The notes under the pieces are model-generated. The model was not told the DNA's origin. It saw nothing but the letters and a program-made list of their open reading frames with translations, and made no database searches. The position numbers and the translations under genes are program-made. This document shows positions 26,063-34,957 of a stretch of DNA of 64,000 nt, in pieces. How positions within the stretch are numbered: the stretch's first letter is position 1; every line of letters starts with the position of its first letter. Source of the DNA: Lysobacter spongiicola DSM 21749 (GTDB taxonomy: Bacteria > Pseudomonadota > Gammaproteobacteria > Xanthomonadales > Xanthomonadaceae). Where the stretch lies: positions 1-64,000 of the forward strand of contig NZ_FUXP01000008.1 in NCBI RefSeq assembly GCF_900167055.1. The letters run 5' to 3'.

Positions 26063-29000
26063 TTGCGAATCCTTGCCGCCCTGCTGGTCCTGTCCTGCGC
26101 CCTGTGGCCGTGGGCTGCCCACGCCCTGGAGCCTGACAAGGCATTCCACCACTACGTCCGCACCGACCGCTCCATCCAGCATGGCCTGCCGCAGATCAGC
26201 GTGCAGGCGATCACCCAGGGCGGCGATGGCTACCTGTGGGTGGGCACGCAGGCCGGGCTGGCCCGCTTCGACGGCGTCCGCTTCACCTCCTTCACCCCCG
26301 ACAACAACGACCAGTTGCCGGGCGCATGGATCCGGGCCCTGCACACCGCGCGCGACGGGCGGGTCTGGGTCGGCAGCTACAAGGGCGCGGCCGTACACGA
26401 CGGTACTGGCCTGAAGGCCGTTCTGGCAGCCGATCCCGCCGCCTGGCCGTCGCTCGACATCTACGACATCACCGACGATGCGGCCGGCAACCTGTGGGTG
26501 GCCACCACCTCGGGGCTGTTCCAGCTGCGCAACGAACGTTTGCACCTGGTCGAAGAATCTTCCGCTGCGACATTCTCGCTGCTGGCCCACGACTCCGACC
26601 TCTGGGTCGGCGTCCAGGGCGGGGTGCGCCGGTTGTCCGGCGGCCGCTGGACAGACCGGCCGCTGCCGGCCGGCGTGGATTCGGCGGTGCGGCGGCTGGT
26701 CTATGCGCAGGGACGCCTTTGGGCAGCCACTGGCGTGGGTCTGTTCACATTGGAAGACAGCGGCTGGGTGGCGTTCGATTCGCCGTCGCCGCTACGGGAC
26801 ACGCCGGTGGAGATGCTCTTCACCGACCGCGACGGCAACCTCTGGGCCGGCGGTGACAGCGGCCTCATCCGGATCCGCGAGCGGCAGCTGGTGGAGTCGA
26901 TCGCGCCCGGTGACCCGGGCGCCCTGGCGGGATTGCGCTCGGCCTACGAAGACCGCGAAGGAAACCTGTGGCTGGGCAGCCAGTGGGACGGCCTGGTCCG
27001 CTTTTCCGACAGCTGGACCCGCCGCTACAGCTCGGCCGAAGGGCTCAACGATCCGATCGTCTGGTCGGTCGCACCCGATCCCGACGGCCAGCGCGCCTGG
27101 GTTGGCGGCAACGACGGCGTCAGCATCCTGGAGGACGGGCGCTTCAACCTGTCGGTCCCCGGCAGCGCCCTGCCCCATCCCCAGGGTTACAACCTGCTGG
27201 CCGAGGAAGACCGTCTATGGATCGGCACCCGGCACGGGCTGGTGTTCGTCGACCACCGTGGTCCACGCGCCGGGCAGGTGCAGCAGCCGCCGCTGCTTGC
27301 GCCAATGGCGGATACGCAGATCAACGGCATCGTCCGCGACGACGACGGCCGGCTCTGGGTCGCCACCACCCGCGGGCTCTTCACCGAGATCGACGGCAGG
27401 TTCGTAGCCTACGGCGAGCCCGAAGGCCTGGCCGACCCGCGCGTGCGCTTTTTCCTGCGAGGCGCGGACGGCACCGTCCACGCCGGCACCCAGGGCGGGC
27501 TGTTCAGCCTGCGCGGCGGCAGGTTCGTGGAGCGGGGCCGGGATACCGGTTTGCCGCCGGGCCAGGACATCACCGCGATCCTCGAACGCGACGATGGCTC
27601 GCTGGTCGTCGGCACCCTGGCCGACCGCATCTATTTCCAGCATGACGGACGTTGGGTCCGGCTGGACGAATCGGTGGGCATGCCCGCCAACTCTCCGTTC
27701 TTCATGAGCGAGGACAGCGGCTACCTGTGGGTGGCGGGCATCCGCGGGATCAGCCGGGTTCCCGCGCAGGACCTCGCGGCGCTGGCCACGGGACGCATCG
27801 ACAAGGTGCGCGGCGAGATGTTGCTCAACGAGCGCGGCGATCCGATGAGTGGCCAGCAGGGCTATTGCTGCAACGGCGCGGGCAACTCCAAGGGATTCGT
27901 TCGCGATGGCACCCTGTGGCTGCCCACGCGCGACGGCGTGGTGGCGATGGAGGAGGCGTCCATCGAAACCAACACCGTGCCGCCGCAGATGGCGATCGAG
28001 CGCGTGCAGGTTGGCGAGCAATGGCACCCGGCCTCCACCCTGGAAGGCCACGAGTTCGAGGCCAATGAGCGCGACCTGGCCTTCGAATTCACCGTGCTCA
28101 GCTTCCGCGACCCCAAGAGCACGCAGCTGGAATACCGCCTGGTGGGGTACGACGACGCGTGGCGTGCGGTGGATCCGCTCAACCGGAGCACCCGCTTCAC
28201 CAATCTACCGCCCGGGGACTACGTGCTCGAGGTGCGTGGTCGCAACGATGCCGGCATCGCCGCGGCCGACGTTGCCAGCCTGTCCTTCGGCATCCTGCCC
28301 CGCTTCCACGAGACCCTGGTGTTCGCCCTGCTGCTGGTGCTGCTCGCACTCCTGCTCGCCTATGGTGCCTATCGCTACCTGCAGCGGCGATACCGTTTGC
28401 AGCGCGAGGCACTCGAGCAACTGGTGCAGCAGCGCACCCGTGCCCTGGCCGCGGCCAACGCGCGCCTGCAGGAGGCCAGCCAGACCGATCCGTTGACCGG
28501 CCTGCGCAACCGCCGCTACATGGCCAGCCAACTGCCGGTGGACCTGGCCTTCTACGACCGCGAGACCGCGCAGAACGGCGACCGCGGGGAGGTCATGGTG
28601 TTCGCCCTGGTCGACATCGACCATTTCAAGCCGGTCAACGACGAGCATGGCCACCACGTCGGCGATCGCGTCCTGCAACAGTTCGCGCAGGTGCTGACCG
28701 GGCTGGTGCGGACCGGCGACTACGTGGTGCGCTGGGGTGGCGAGGAGTTCCTGCTGGTGTTCCGGCCGATGCCACCCGAGCACCTGGCGACGCTCGGCGA
28801 ACGCATCCGCGCAGCCGCGGCCAACCACGTCTTCGAGATCGGCGGCGACCGCACGCTGCGGCTGACCTGCTCGGTGGGCCTGGCCGAATACCCGCTGTTC
28901 CGTGGCCAGGGCCAGGGACAAAGGCCGAGCTGGGAAATGATGGTGGACCTTGCGGACAAGGCGCTCTACTACGTCAAGACCCGCGGGCGCGATGGCTGGG

Positions 29001-29131
29001 CGGCGTTCCGCCCGACCGCGAAAACCAATGCGGACACGCTGCTGCGCGACCTGCAGGGCGGGCCGGAGCCGCTGTTGGCCGAGGGGCGGCTGCAGGTGCT
29101 GGGCAGCATGGATCCGCCGGATATCGGCTGA
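26063..29131 (+). CDS. Diguanylate cyclase with periplasmic beta-propeller sensor
   Basis: A 1022-residue membrane protein expected to make cyclic di-GMP in response to a periplasmic signal. A signal peptide (ending AHALE) is followed by two-component-regulator propeller repeats over roughly residues 45-640 (GDGYLWVGTQAGLARFDG and similar), a Y_Y_Y domain, a transmembrane helix (VFALLLVLLALLLAYGAY), a coiled coil and a GGDEF domain starting TDPLTGLRNRRYM. The active-site signature is GGEEF near residue 892. I see no RxxD inhibitory site directly before it. Translation starts at TTG after GGAG. Its architecture parallels the hybrid kinase four genes away. Confidence 0.93.
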   Translation: MRILAALLVLSCALWPWAAHALEPDKAFHHYVRTDRSIQHGLPQISVQAITQGGDGYLWVGTQAGLARFDGVRFTSFTPDNNDQLPGAWIRALHTARDGRVWVGSYKGAAVHDGTGLKAVLAADPAAWPSLDIYDITDDAAGNLWVATTSGLFQLRNERLHLVEESSAATFSLLAHDSDLWVGVQGGVRRLSGGRWTDRPLPAGVDSAVRRLVYAQGRLWAATGVGLFTLEDSGWVAFDSPSPLRDTPVEMLFTDRDGNLWAGGDSGLIRIRERQLVESIAPGDPGALAGLRSAYEDREGNLWLGSQWDGLVRFSDSWTRRYSSAEGLNDPIVWSVAPDPDGQRAWVGGNDGVSILEDGRFNLSVPGSALPHPQGYNLLAEEDRLWIGTRHGLVFVDHRGPRAGQVQQPPLLAPMADTQINGIVRDDDGRLWVATTRGLFTEIDGRFVAYGEPEGLADPRVRFFLRGADGTVHAGTQGGLFSLRGGRFVERGRDTGLPPGQDITAILERDDGSLVVGTLADRIYFQHDGRWVRLDESVGMPANSPFFMSEDSGYLWVAGIRGISRVPAQDLAALATGRIDKVRGEMLLNERGDPMSGQQGYCCNGAGNSKGFVRDGTLWLPTRDGVVAMEEASIETNTVPPQMAIERVQVGEQWHPASTLEGHEFEANERDLAFEFTVLSFRDPKSTQLEYRLVGYDDAWRAVDPLNRSTRFTNLPPGDYVLEVRGRNDAGIAAADVASLSFGILPRFHETLVFALLLVLLALLLAYGAYRYLQRRYRLQREALEQLVQQRTRALAAANARLQEASQTDPLTGLRNRRYMASQLPVDLAFYDRETAQNGDRGEVMVFALVDIDHFKPVNDEHGHHVGDRVLQQFAQVLTGLVRTGDYVVRWGGEEFLLVFRPMPPEHLATLGERIRAAAANHVFEIGGDRTLRLTCSVGLAEYPLFRGQGQGQRPSWEMMVDLADKALYYVKTRGRDGWAAFRPTAKTNADTLLRDLQGGPEPLLAEGRLQVLGSMDPPDIG

Positions 29132-29146
29132 CCCCCGCGGTTTTCT

Positions 29147-30253
29147 TCAATGGTGCGATGCCGGTCCGCGGATGATGCGGAGCATGTCGTCGACCAGGGC
29201 CGCCGCCGTGACCGCCGCGCCCGCGCCCGGACCCTGGATCACCAGGGGCTGCCCCCGGTAACGGTCGGCCTCGATGGCCAGCCGGTTGTCGGTGCCGGCT
29301 CCGGCAGCAAGCGGATCGTCCGCGGCCAGCGCCTCCAGTCCGACGCGGGCACAGCTTTGATCCAAGCGCGCCACGAAGCGCAGGCTGCAGCCGCTTTTGC
29401 GCGCATCGGCGAATCGCGCACGCATGTCCCCATCGAGCATCGCCAGCGATGCGTCGACCTCGCCCTGTGCAAGTCGCGCCAGCGCCTGCGGCACCAGCGA
29501 CTCCACCCGGACGTCGTGCTCCTCCAACTCGTGGCCGGCGCTGCGGGCGAGGATCAGGATTTTCCGCCTCACGTCCTCGCCGGAGAGGTCCTCCCGCGGG
29601 TCCGGCTCGGTGTAGCCGGCGTGCCGCGCCTGGCGGACGAATCCGGAAAAGGGGCGCAGCCCGTCGTAATGGTTGAACAGCCAGGCGAGGGAACCCGACA
29701 GCACGCCGGCGATGCCAAGGATGCGGTCGCCACCTGCGACGAGCTCCCGGATGCTGCGGATCAATGGCAAGCCCGCACCGACGGTCGCTGCGTCTCCATA
29801 GACCGCGCCGCCGCGATCGGCCGCCGCGCGGATCGACCGCCAGCGCTCCAGCGAGGTGCCCTGCCCCAGCTTGCACGCGGTGACCACGTGGATGCCCGCG
29901 GCAAGCCACTCCGCGTGCCGGGCCGCGATCGCGTCGCTGGCGGTTGCATCGATGATGATGCGCAACCCGTCGTGCCCGAGCGCTTCCGGTACCTCCGGCA
30001 GTGCGCCCGCCGCGATCGCCTGCCCCCGAACCCGTTCGCCTGCGTCGGTCGGCCGCAGTCCGGCGCGGTCGCTGATGCACGCCCGCGAATTGCGGACATG
30101 GACGAGCGACCACCCACCTCCGGGTACCCGCCCGAGTTGCTCCAGCCGGGCCAGCACTTCGCCGCCTACGTTGCCGGTACCCAACAGCGCCAGCCGCGCC
30201 GGGGGTGCAGCGGCGCTCGATGTCCGTGGCACGGCTTGGACGGCGACGTTCAA
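29147..30253 (-). CDS. hom: Homoserine dehydrogenase
   Basis: Reduces aspartate semialdehyde to homoserine, the branch point to methionine and threonine. The 368-residue protein has the NAD(P)-binding LALLGTGNVGGEVLARL and the catalytic-domain segments VTACKLGQG, VGAGLPLIRSIRELVAGGD, and the GVLSGSLAWLFNHYDG loop. There is no aspartokinase domain and no C-terminal ACT domain, so feedback control through ACT is absent. The start is a TTG overlapping the metB stop (TTGA). It is the last gene of the metX-metB-hom operon and so lies under the SAM riboswitch. Confidence 0.92.
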   Translation of the reverse strand: MNVAVQAVPRTSSAAAPPARLALLGTGNVGGEVLARLEQLGRVPGGGWSLVHVRNSRACISDRAGLRPTDAGERVRGQAIAAGALPEVPEALGHDGLRIIIDATASDAIAARHAEWLAAGIHVVTACKLGQGTSLERWRSIRAAADRGGAVYGDAATVGAGLPLIRSIRELVAGGDRILGIAGVLSGSLAWLFNHYDGLRPFSGFVRQARHAGYTEPDPREDLSGEDVRRKILILARSAGHELEEHDVRVESLVPQALARLAQGEVDASLAMLDGDMRARFADARKSGCSLRFVARLDQSCARVGLEALAADDPLAAGAGTDNRLAIEADRYRGQPLVIQGPGAGAAVTAAALVDDMLRIIRGPASHH

Positions 30254-31503
30254 CGTGGTGTCCCCGGCACGCGCGACCGGGCCATCGCGGCGCGCTGAAG
30301 CGCATCGGACAGGTCATCGAGCAGGTCCGATACATGCTCGATGCCAACCGACAACCGCAGCAGGCCATCGCCGATGCCGGCTGCGGCCCGCGCATCCGGT
30401 GACATCGCGGCATGGGTCATGGTCGCCGGGTGCGCCACCAGGCTTTCCACGCCTCCCAGCGACTCGGCCAGGGTGAAGCAGCGCAGGCCGTCCAGGAAGG
30501 CACGGACCGCCCGCTCGCCACCGTCGATCTCCACGCTCAGCATCGCGCCGAAGCCGCTCTGCTGGCGCGCCGCGATGACGTGTCCGGGGTGGTCGGGCAG
30601 CCCTGGATAATGCAGGGCACGCACCGCCGGATGCCCGTCGAGCAGCCCGGTGATCGCCAACGTGTTCTCCTGGTGCACGCGCAACCGGGCGTCGAGCGTA
30701 CGCAGCCCACGCAGGGTCATGAAGCTGTCGAACGGCGCGCCGGTGATACCCAGGCAGTTCGCCCACCAGCCCAACCGCTCTTGCAGTTCGGGCCGCCGCG
30801 CCACCACCGCTCCGCCCACCACGTCGCTGTGGCCGTTGATGTACTTGGTGGTGGAGTGCACCACCACGTCGGCACCGAACGTGATCGGCTGCTGCAAGGC
30901 CGGCGACAGGAACGTGTTGTCGACCACGGCAACGGCACCGGCCGCGTGCGTGGCCTGGATGACGGCGTGCAGGTCGGTGATGCGGAGCAGTGGATTGGAG
31001 GGCGTCTCGATCCACACCACCGCGGGGCGCCGCGCCAGCGCTCCAGCCAGCGCATCGGGATCGGTCAGGTCGACGGTGTCCAGCTCGAACGCACCCTTGG
31101 CGGCCAGCGCATTGAACAGGCGCCAGCTTCCGCCATAGCCATCGTGCGGGACGACCAGGCGGTCCCCCGGTTGCAGCAGTGCATGCAGCACGAGGGAGAT
31201 CGCCGCCATGCCGGTGGCGGTCACTACGCCGCCGCATCCGCCCTCCAGTTCGGCCAGCGCCTCCGCCAGCAGGTCTCGGGTGGGGTTGCCGCTGCGGGTG
31301 TAGTCGTAGGTCCGCTTCCGGTCGAAGCCGGCGAAGCTGAAGTTGGACGACAGCACCAGGGGCGGAGTGACCGCACCGAAAGCGGAGTCGCGGTCGATAC
31401 CGGCGCGCACCGCGACGGTGGATCGATGCCGATCGGCAGCGGGCGGGTGACCGGCACGGGGATCCCGGTCGGCGCGGCTCACGGGAGGGACGACAGCGCT
31501 CAT
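30250..31503 (-). CDS. metB: Cystathionine gamma-synthase / O-succinylhomoserine thiol-lyase
   Basis: PLP-dependent trans-sulfuration enzyme acting on the activated homoserine made by MetX, either with cysteine (MetB) or sulfide (MetZ); the sequence alone does not separate them. The 417-residue protein shows YDYTRSGNPTRDLLAEALA, GCGGVVTATGMAAIS, VVDNTFLSPALQQP, and the PLP-lysine motif VHSTTKYINGHSDVVGG. A serine/arginine-rich N-terminal 30 residues precede the conserved fold. Both ends overlap neighbours by 4 bp. I favour metB because of the adjacent MetX. Confidence 0.92.
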   Translation of the reverse strand: MSAVVPPVSRADRDPRAGHPPAADRHRSTVAVRAGIDRDSAFGAVTPPLVLSSNFSFAGFDRKRTYDYTRSGNPTRDLLAEALAELEGGCGGVVTATGMAAISLVLHALLQPGDRLVVPHDGYGGSWRLFNALAAKGAFELDTVDLTDPDALAGALARRPAVVWIETPSNPLLRITDLHAVIQATHAAGAVAVVDNTFLSPALQQPITFGADVVVHSTTKYINGHSDVVGGAVVARRPELQERLGWWANCLGITGAPFDSFMTLRGLRTLDARLRVHQENTLAITGLLDGHPAVRALHYPGLPDHPGHVIAARQQSGFGAMLSVEIDGGERAVRAFLDGLRCFTLAESLGGVESLVAHPATMTHAAMSPDARAAAGIGDGLLRLSVGIEHVSDLLDDLSDALQRAAMARSRVPGTPR

Positions 31504-32588
31504 GCCACCTCCTCCGCGCCCGGTGCGCCGGCCAGCGACTCCACGAGCACGTCGGCGACGGCGGCATGTTCCTTCAGGAACGCGTCGTGGCCGAAGCGCG
31601 AATGCAGGATCCGCAGGCGGGCGCCCGATGGCAGGTCCTCCACCAGCTCGCAGGCATCGGCGAGCGGCACGATCCGGTCATCCGCCACCGCCACCACCGT
31701 CACCGGAACGTCGATCTGTCGGGGATCCACGTCCTGCAGGTCGATGGACTCCGACAGGCGGGTGAAGGCGACCGGATGGACCTTGTCGGCATAGATGGCG
31801 CCGCAGTGGTCGAGGTAGTCCTCGGCGTCGACCCGCACCGCACCGTTGACCACGGTCGCGCCGCCGAACCGCAGCTGGAACTCCTCGGGGGTGCGGTAGC
31901 CGAGCATCGCCAGTTGCCGCGCGAGCGCCAGCCCGTGCGAACCGTCGCACTGCAGGGCACCCAGCGCCACCGCCCTTCGCTGCAAAGCGCGCGCCGCGCT
32001 CGCGTAGGGATGTGGCCGGTGGCAGCCGCTGATCGCGACCAGGCGCCGCAGCCGCGCCGGGTGCAGCGCTGCGAACTGAAGGCCTACCATCGCTCCATAC
32101 GAACACCCGACGAACGCGTCCAGCCGGTGCACGCCGAGGTGGTCAAGCAAGGCGGCGACCGCCTCGGCCTGGTCCGCCGGGTCGATCGGCAGGTCGAGTG
32201 ACCCATCGCTTCCGATCCAGTCGAAAGACAGCACGCAACGATGCCGTGGATCCAGCGCGCGCCCCGGGCCGCATTGGGCATCCCACCAGCCGGCCTGTGG
32301 GAACGCACGGGAACCGGCCACGTGGCGGTCTGCGGAGATGCCGCCGGCGACGAGGACGACCGGTGCGGACAAGGTCCCGATGAACTCGTAGTGCAGCGCC
32401 AGGGTGCGGCTGCCGCCATGGCGCAGGGTCAGCGTCAGGTCCATCACGCCGCGTCGTGCGTCCGCCTCCGCCGGCTCCGGATCGATGCTGACGCCGGTGG
32501 GGGAAGCGGGCACGTCGCTGTCGACAAAGCCGTCGAGCACGATGCCGGCGGGGGTGTGGCAGGTGGGGGAGGGAATCTGAAGGCTCAT
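31500..32588 (-). CDS. metX: Homoserine O-acyltransferase MetX
   Basis: Activates homoserine for methionine synthesis. The 362-residue alpha/beta-hydrolase-fold enzyme has the nucleophile elbow VGCSYGAMVGLQ, catalytic Asp in VAVADDRIVPLA and His in SRFGHDAFLKEH. MetX was classically an acetyltransferase, but in Xanthomonas-type bacteria members of this family use succinyl-CoA; which applies here is inferred, not shown. The start is the ATG giving MSLQIPSP; a longer frame runs into the riboswitch and is rejected. It is the first gene of the operon. No Shine-Dalgarno sequence is obvious before the ATG. Confidence 0.92.
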   Translation of the reverse strand: MSLQIPSPTCHTPAGIVLDGFVDSDVPASPTGVSIDPEPAEADARRGVMDLTLTLRHGGSRTLALHYEFIGTLSAPVVLVAGGISADRHVAGSRAFPQAGWWDAQCGPGRALDPRHRCVLSFDWIGSDGSLDLPIDPADQAEAVAALLDHLGVHRLDAFVGCSYGAMVGLQFAALHPARLRRLVAISGCHRPHPYASAARALQRRAVALGALQCDGSHGLALARQLAMLGYRTPEEFQLRFGGATVVNGAVRVDAEDYLDHCGAIYADKVHPVAFTRLSESIDLQDVDPRQIDVPVTVVAVADDRIVPLADACELVEDLPSGARLRILHSRFGHDAFLKEHAAVADVLVESLAGAPGAEEVA

Positions 32589-32659
32589 GTCGGGCGTCCG
32601 GTAGTGGCGGGAGCCATCGAGCCAACGGATGCGCACGCACGCCTGGAGCGCGCACGGAC

Positions 32660-32783
32660 ACCCATCTTCCGGAGACCGGCGCACCGGTCATCCGCAGGAA
32701 TTGGCACCTTCGCACCGCTTGCGCGGTGCTGGGTTGCCCCGGCTTCAAAGGGCCTGTCCCTCAGCCGGTCTCGATGGATGGCC
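32660..32783 (-). promoter_or_regulatory. SAM-I (S-box) riboswitch upstream of metX
   Basis: Read on the metX strand, this leader contains the S-box core in the right order: CATCGAGA, GGCTGAGGGA, GGCCCTTTGAAGCC, GGGGCAACC, a variable GC hairpin, then AAGGTGCCAATTCCTGC. A CCATC/GATGG pair closes helix P1. These are the conserved kink-turn and SAM-contacting elements of the SAM-I class. SAM binding would lower expression of metX-metB-hom. No T-run terminator lies between aptamer and ATG, so control of translation initiation or Rho-dependent termination is more likely than an intrinsic terminator. The promoter should lie between this element and the divergent lipoprotein gene. Confidence 0.93.
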
Positions 32784-32876
32784 GCAGTCTGCACGAGCCT
32801 TTCCGGTGGTGTCAATCGCTTGATGCGGATAAAGCGATTGATTGATCCCGGCAAGGCCGGATTGCCGGGGCCGCAC

Positions 32877-32882
32877 TAGACT
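32877..32882 (+). promoter_or_regulatory. -10 box of the lipoprotein gene, probable leaderless start
   Basis: TAGACT ends 6 nt before the ATG; no ribosome-binding site fits. Confidence 0.48.
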
Positions 32883-32888
32883 GCACGG

Positions 32889-34019
32889 ATGAATCCTCGC
32901 CTCCCGCTTGCCGCACTGGCCATCGCACTGCTTCCCGCGTGTGCCGGGCTCTCCGAAACCACCACAACCGTGCCTTCCCGCACCTCCCCGGCGGGCGGAT
33001 CCGGCGACAGCGGCGCCCTTGCGGTCGCCGAGCGCTACCTATCCGAAGCGGACGGCAGCGACGAACTCGACTCCCTTGCGACATGGCCCCGCCCCGAGGG
33101 CGGCACCTGGCTGATCGCCAGCGCGAAAGCGACCGATCGCCTGGTGGTGTTCGACGCGGACAGCGGCGAGAGACTGCGAGTGGTTGGCGGCCCAGGGTCC
33201 GGCCACGGCCGCTTCGACCGCCCCAACGGACTGGCGGTGCATGGCGACCTGCTGTTCGTGGTGGAGCGCGACAATGCCCGGGTGCAGGTCCTGTCGTTGC
33301 CGGGGTTCGAGCCGTTGGGGAGCTTCGGGGAAGCGCAGCTTCGCAGCCCGTACGGTCTCTGGGTGCACGAGACCGAGCCGGGCGAGATGGCGGTCTACGT
33401 CACCGACAGTTTCATGTACGGCGACCGCCATGAGCGGGTACCGCCGCTGGATGAGCTCGACCAGCGGGTACGACGTTTCCGGATCGCTTTCGACCAGGCG
33501 GGGCGCCTGCGCGCGCACCACGCCGGCCACTTCGGGGCCACCGGAACGGAGGATGCGCTGCACGTGGTCGAGTCCATCGCCGGCGACACCGCCCACGACC
33601 GGCTGCTGATCGCCGATGAGCGCGTGCCGCGTGCCGACGGCACCTCCTTCTCGACCCTCCGCGAATACACCCTGGCCGGAGTGCCCACCGGCACCAGCCT
33701 GCCGCCGGAGACCTTCGCCGCGGAGGCCGAGGGCGTGGTGCTGTGGCCGTGCGGCCCTTCCAGTGGCTATTGGGTCGCGGTGGACCAGCTGGCGCCGTTG
33801 ACGCGTTTCCACCTGTTCGACCGGGAGACCTTGCGCGCGGCCGGCAGTTTCCACGGCACGCTCACGGCCTTCACCGATGGCGTGGCACTGCACGCGGCGG
33901 CCACGCCGACTTTCCCCGCAGGTGCCCTGTTCGCGGTGCACGATGACCAGGCCGTGGTCGCCTTCGACCTGGGCGAGGTCGCCCGCGCGCTCGGGCTGTC
34001 GCCGGAGTGTGGCGGCTGA
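32889..34019 (+). CDS. Putative beta-propeller lipoprotein (NHL/phytase-like)
   Basis: A 376-residue predicted lipoprotein with signal and lipobox-like LLPACAG near residue 18. The mature part has repeated beta-blade patterns (RLVVFDADSGERLRVVGGPGSGHGRFDRPNGLAVHGDLLFVVERDNARVQVL) similar to NHL or phytase-like propellers, and ends with YWVAVDQLAPLTRFHLFDRETL and ALFAVHDDQAVVAFDLG. A phytase label is common for relatives, but I cannot confirm catalytic residues. It diverges from the methionine operon and ends 2 bp before the M23 peptidase gene, so both are likely co-transcribed. Confidence 0.75.
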   Translation: MNPRLPLAALAIALLPACAGLSETTTTVPSRTSPAGGSGDSGALAVAERYLSEADGSDELDSLATWPRPEGGTWLIASAKATDRLVVFDADSGERLRVVGGPGSGHGRFDRPNGLAVHGDLLFVVERDNARVQVLSLPGFEPLGSFGEAQLRSPYGLWVHETEPGEMAVYVTDSFMYGDRHERVPPLDELDQRVRRFRIAFDQAGRLRAHHAGHFGATGTEDALHVVESIAGDTAHDRLLIADERVPRADGTSFSTLREYTLAGVPTGTSLPPETFAAEAEGVVLWPCGPSSGYWVAVDQLAPLTRFHLFDRETLRAAGSFHGTLTAFTDGVALHAAATPTFPAGALFAVHDDQAVVAFDLGEVARALGLSPECGG

Positions 34020-34021
34020 GC

Positions 34022-34939
34022 ATGGCGGTCCGGGCTGTCCTGGTGGTGGCGCTGTGGCTACTGGCCTGCTGCATGCCGGTACAGGCGGGACAGGTCTATC
34101 GGTGGAAGGACGCGGAGGGCGTCACCCACTACGGCGACCAGCTGCCGCCCGGTACCTCCGCGGAGAGGCTCGTGATACCGGCCACGGAGGATCCGCCCCC
34201 GGTCGCCGCACTGCGGGTGGAGGACACCGGGCGCGGCTTGTTCGTCTGGGCCGACAACCGGCTGGCCGGGCCGATCGAGGTGATGCTCCATTTCGAGCAC
34301 CACGACAACGTCCACAGCGACCCCGCCCTGCCAGCGCGCGCAACCGTGGCGGCAAGCGCCAGCGGCCTGGTGGCGGTGCTGTCCGCGGCCGACCCCGGAC
34401 GACCTTTCAAGTTCCAGTTGCGCATCGACAGCCTGCCCGGCCATCCCAGTGCCTCCCCACGCGACGTGCAATATCGGATGCCGGTGGCGGGCGATGCGCG
34501 CGTTGAACAGGGTTTCGGCGGGGGTTTCAGCCACCAGGATCCGGAGAACCGCTATGCGGTGGATTTCGCCGTTCCCAGCGGTACGACGGTGCTGGCCGCG
34601 CGGGCCGGCGTCGTGATGCAGGCGGAAGCGGGCTTCGAACACGGCGGTCTGGATCGGGCCGCTCTGGCTGGCCGTGCCAACTTCGTCAGGGTGCTGCACG
34701 ATGACGGCACCATGGCGCTGTACGCCCACCTCCAGCCCGGTGGAGTACTGGTGCGGGTCGGCCAGCATGTCGAAGTGGGACAGCCGCTCGGCCTGTCCGG
34801 TGCAACGGGTTTCGCCAGCGGGCCCCACCTGCACTTCGCGGTGCAGGTCAACCGTGGGATGCGCCTGGTGTCGCTGCCCTTCCGGATGGAGCACCTGCCG
34901 GACGCGGGTGAAGCGACCGGCTTCGCGCCGAACCGGTGA
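34022..34939 (+). CDS. M23 family metallopeptidase with N-terminal DUF4124
   Basis: A 305-residue exported protein. After a signal peptide ending near PVQAG comes a DUF4124 segment (QVYRWKDAEGVTHYGDQLPPGT), then a beta-rich linker and a C-terminal peptidase M23/LytM domain. Zinc-ligand candidates are the His and Asp around SHQDPENRYAVDFA and the distal GPHLHFAVQVN motif, with YAHLQP between them. This fits a periplasmic peptidoglycan endopeptidase or a cell-division/pilus-associated hydrolase. The ATG follows the upstream stop by 2 bp, so it is translated from the same message as the lipoprotein gene. It is convergent with the HDOD gene. Confidence 0.9.
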   Translation: MAVRAVLVVALWLLACCMPVQAGQVYRWKDAEGVTHYGDQLPPGTSAERLVIPATEDPPPVAALRVEDTGRGLFVWADNRLAGPIEVMLHFEHHDNVHSDPALPARATVAASASGLVAVLSAADPGRPFKFQLRIDSLPGHPSASPRDVQYRMPVAGDARVEQGFGGGFSHQDPENRYAVDFAVPSGTTVLAARAGVVMQAEAGFEHGGLDRAALAGRANFVRVLHDDGTMALYAHLQPGGVLVRVGQHVEVGQPLGLSGATGFASGPHLHFAVQVNRGMRLVSLPFRMEHLPDAGEATGFAPNR

Positions 34940-34957
34940 TGCCCTCCCGGCGAACGC

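Noticed and set aside
24233-26590. A 785-residue minus-strand frame opposite sdaA and the cyclase gene
   Set aside because: Only the final 88 residues (glutaredoxin-like) are real; the rest is antisense.
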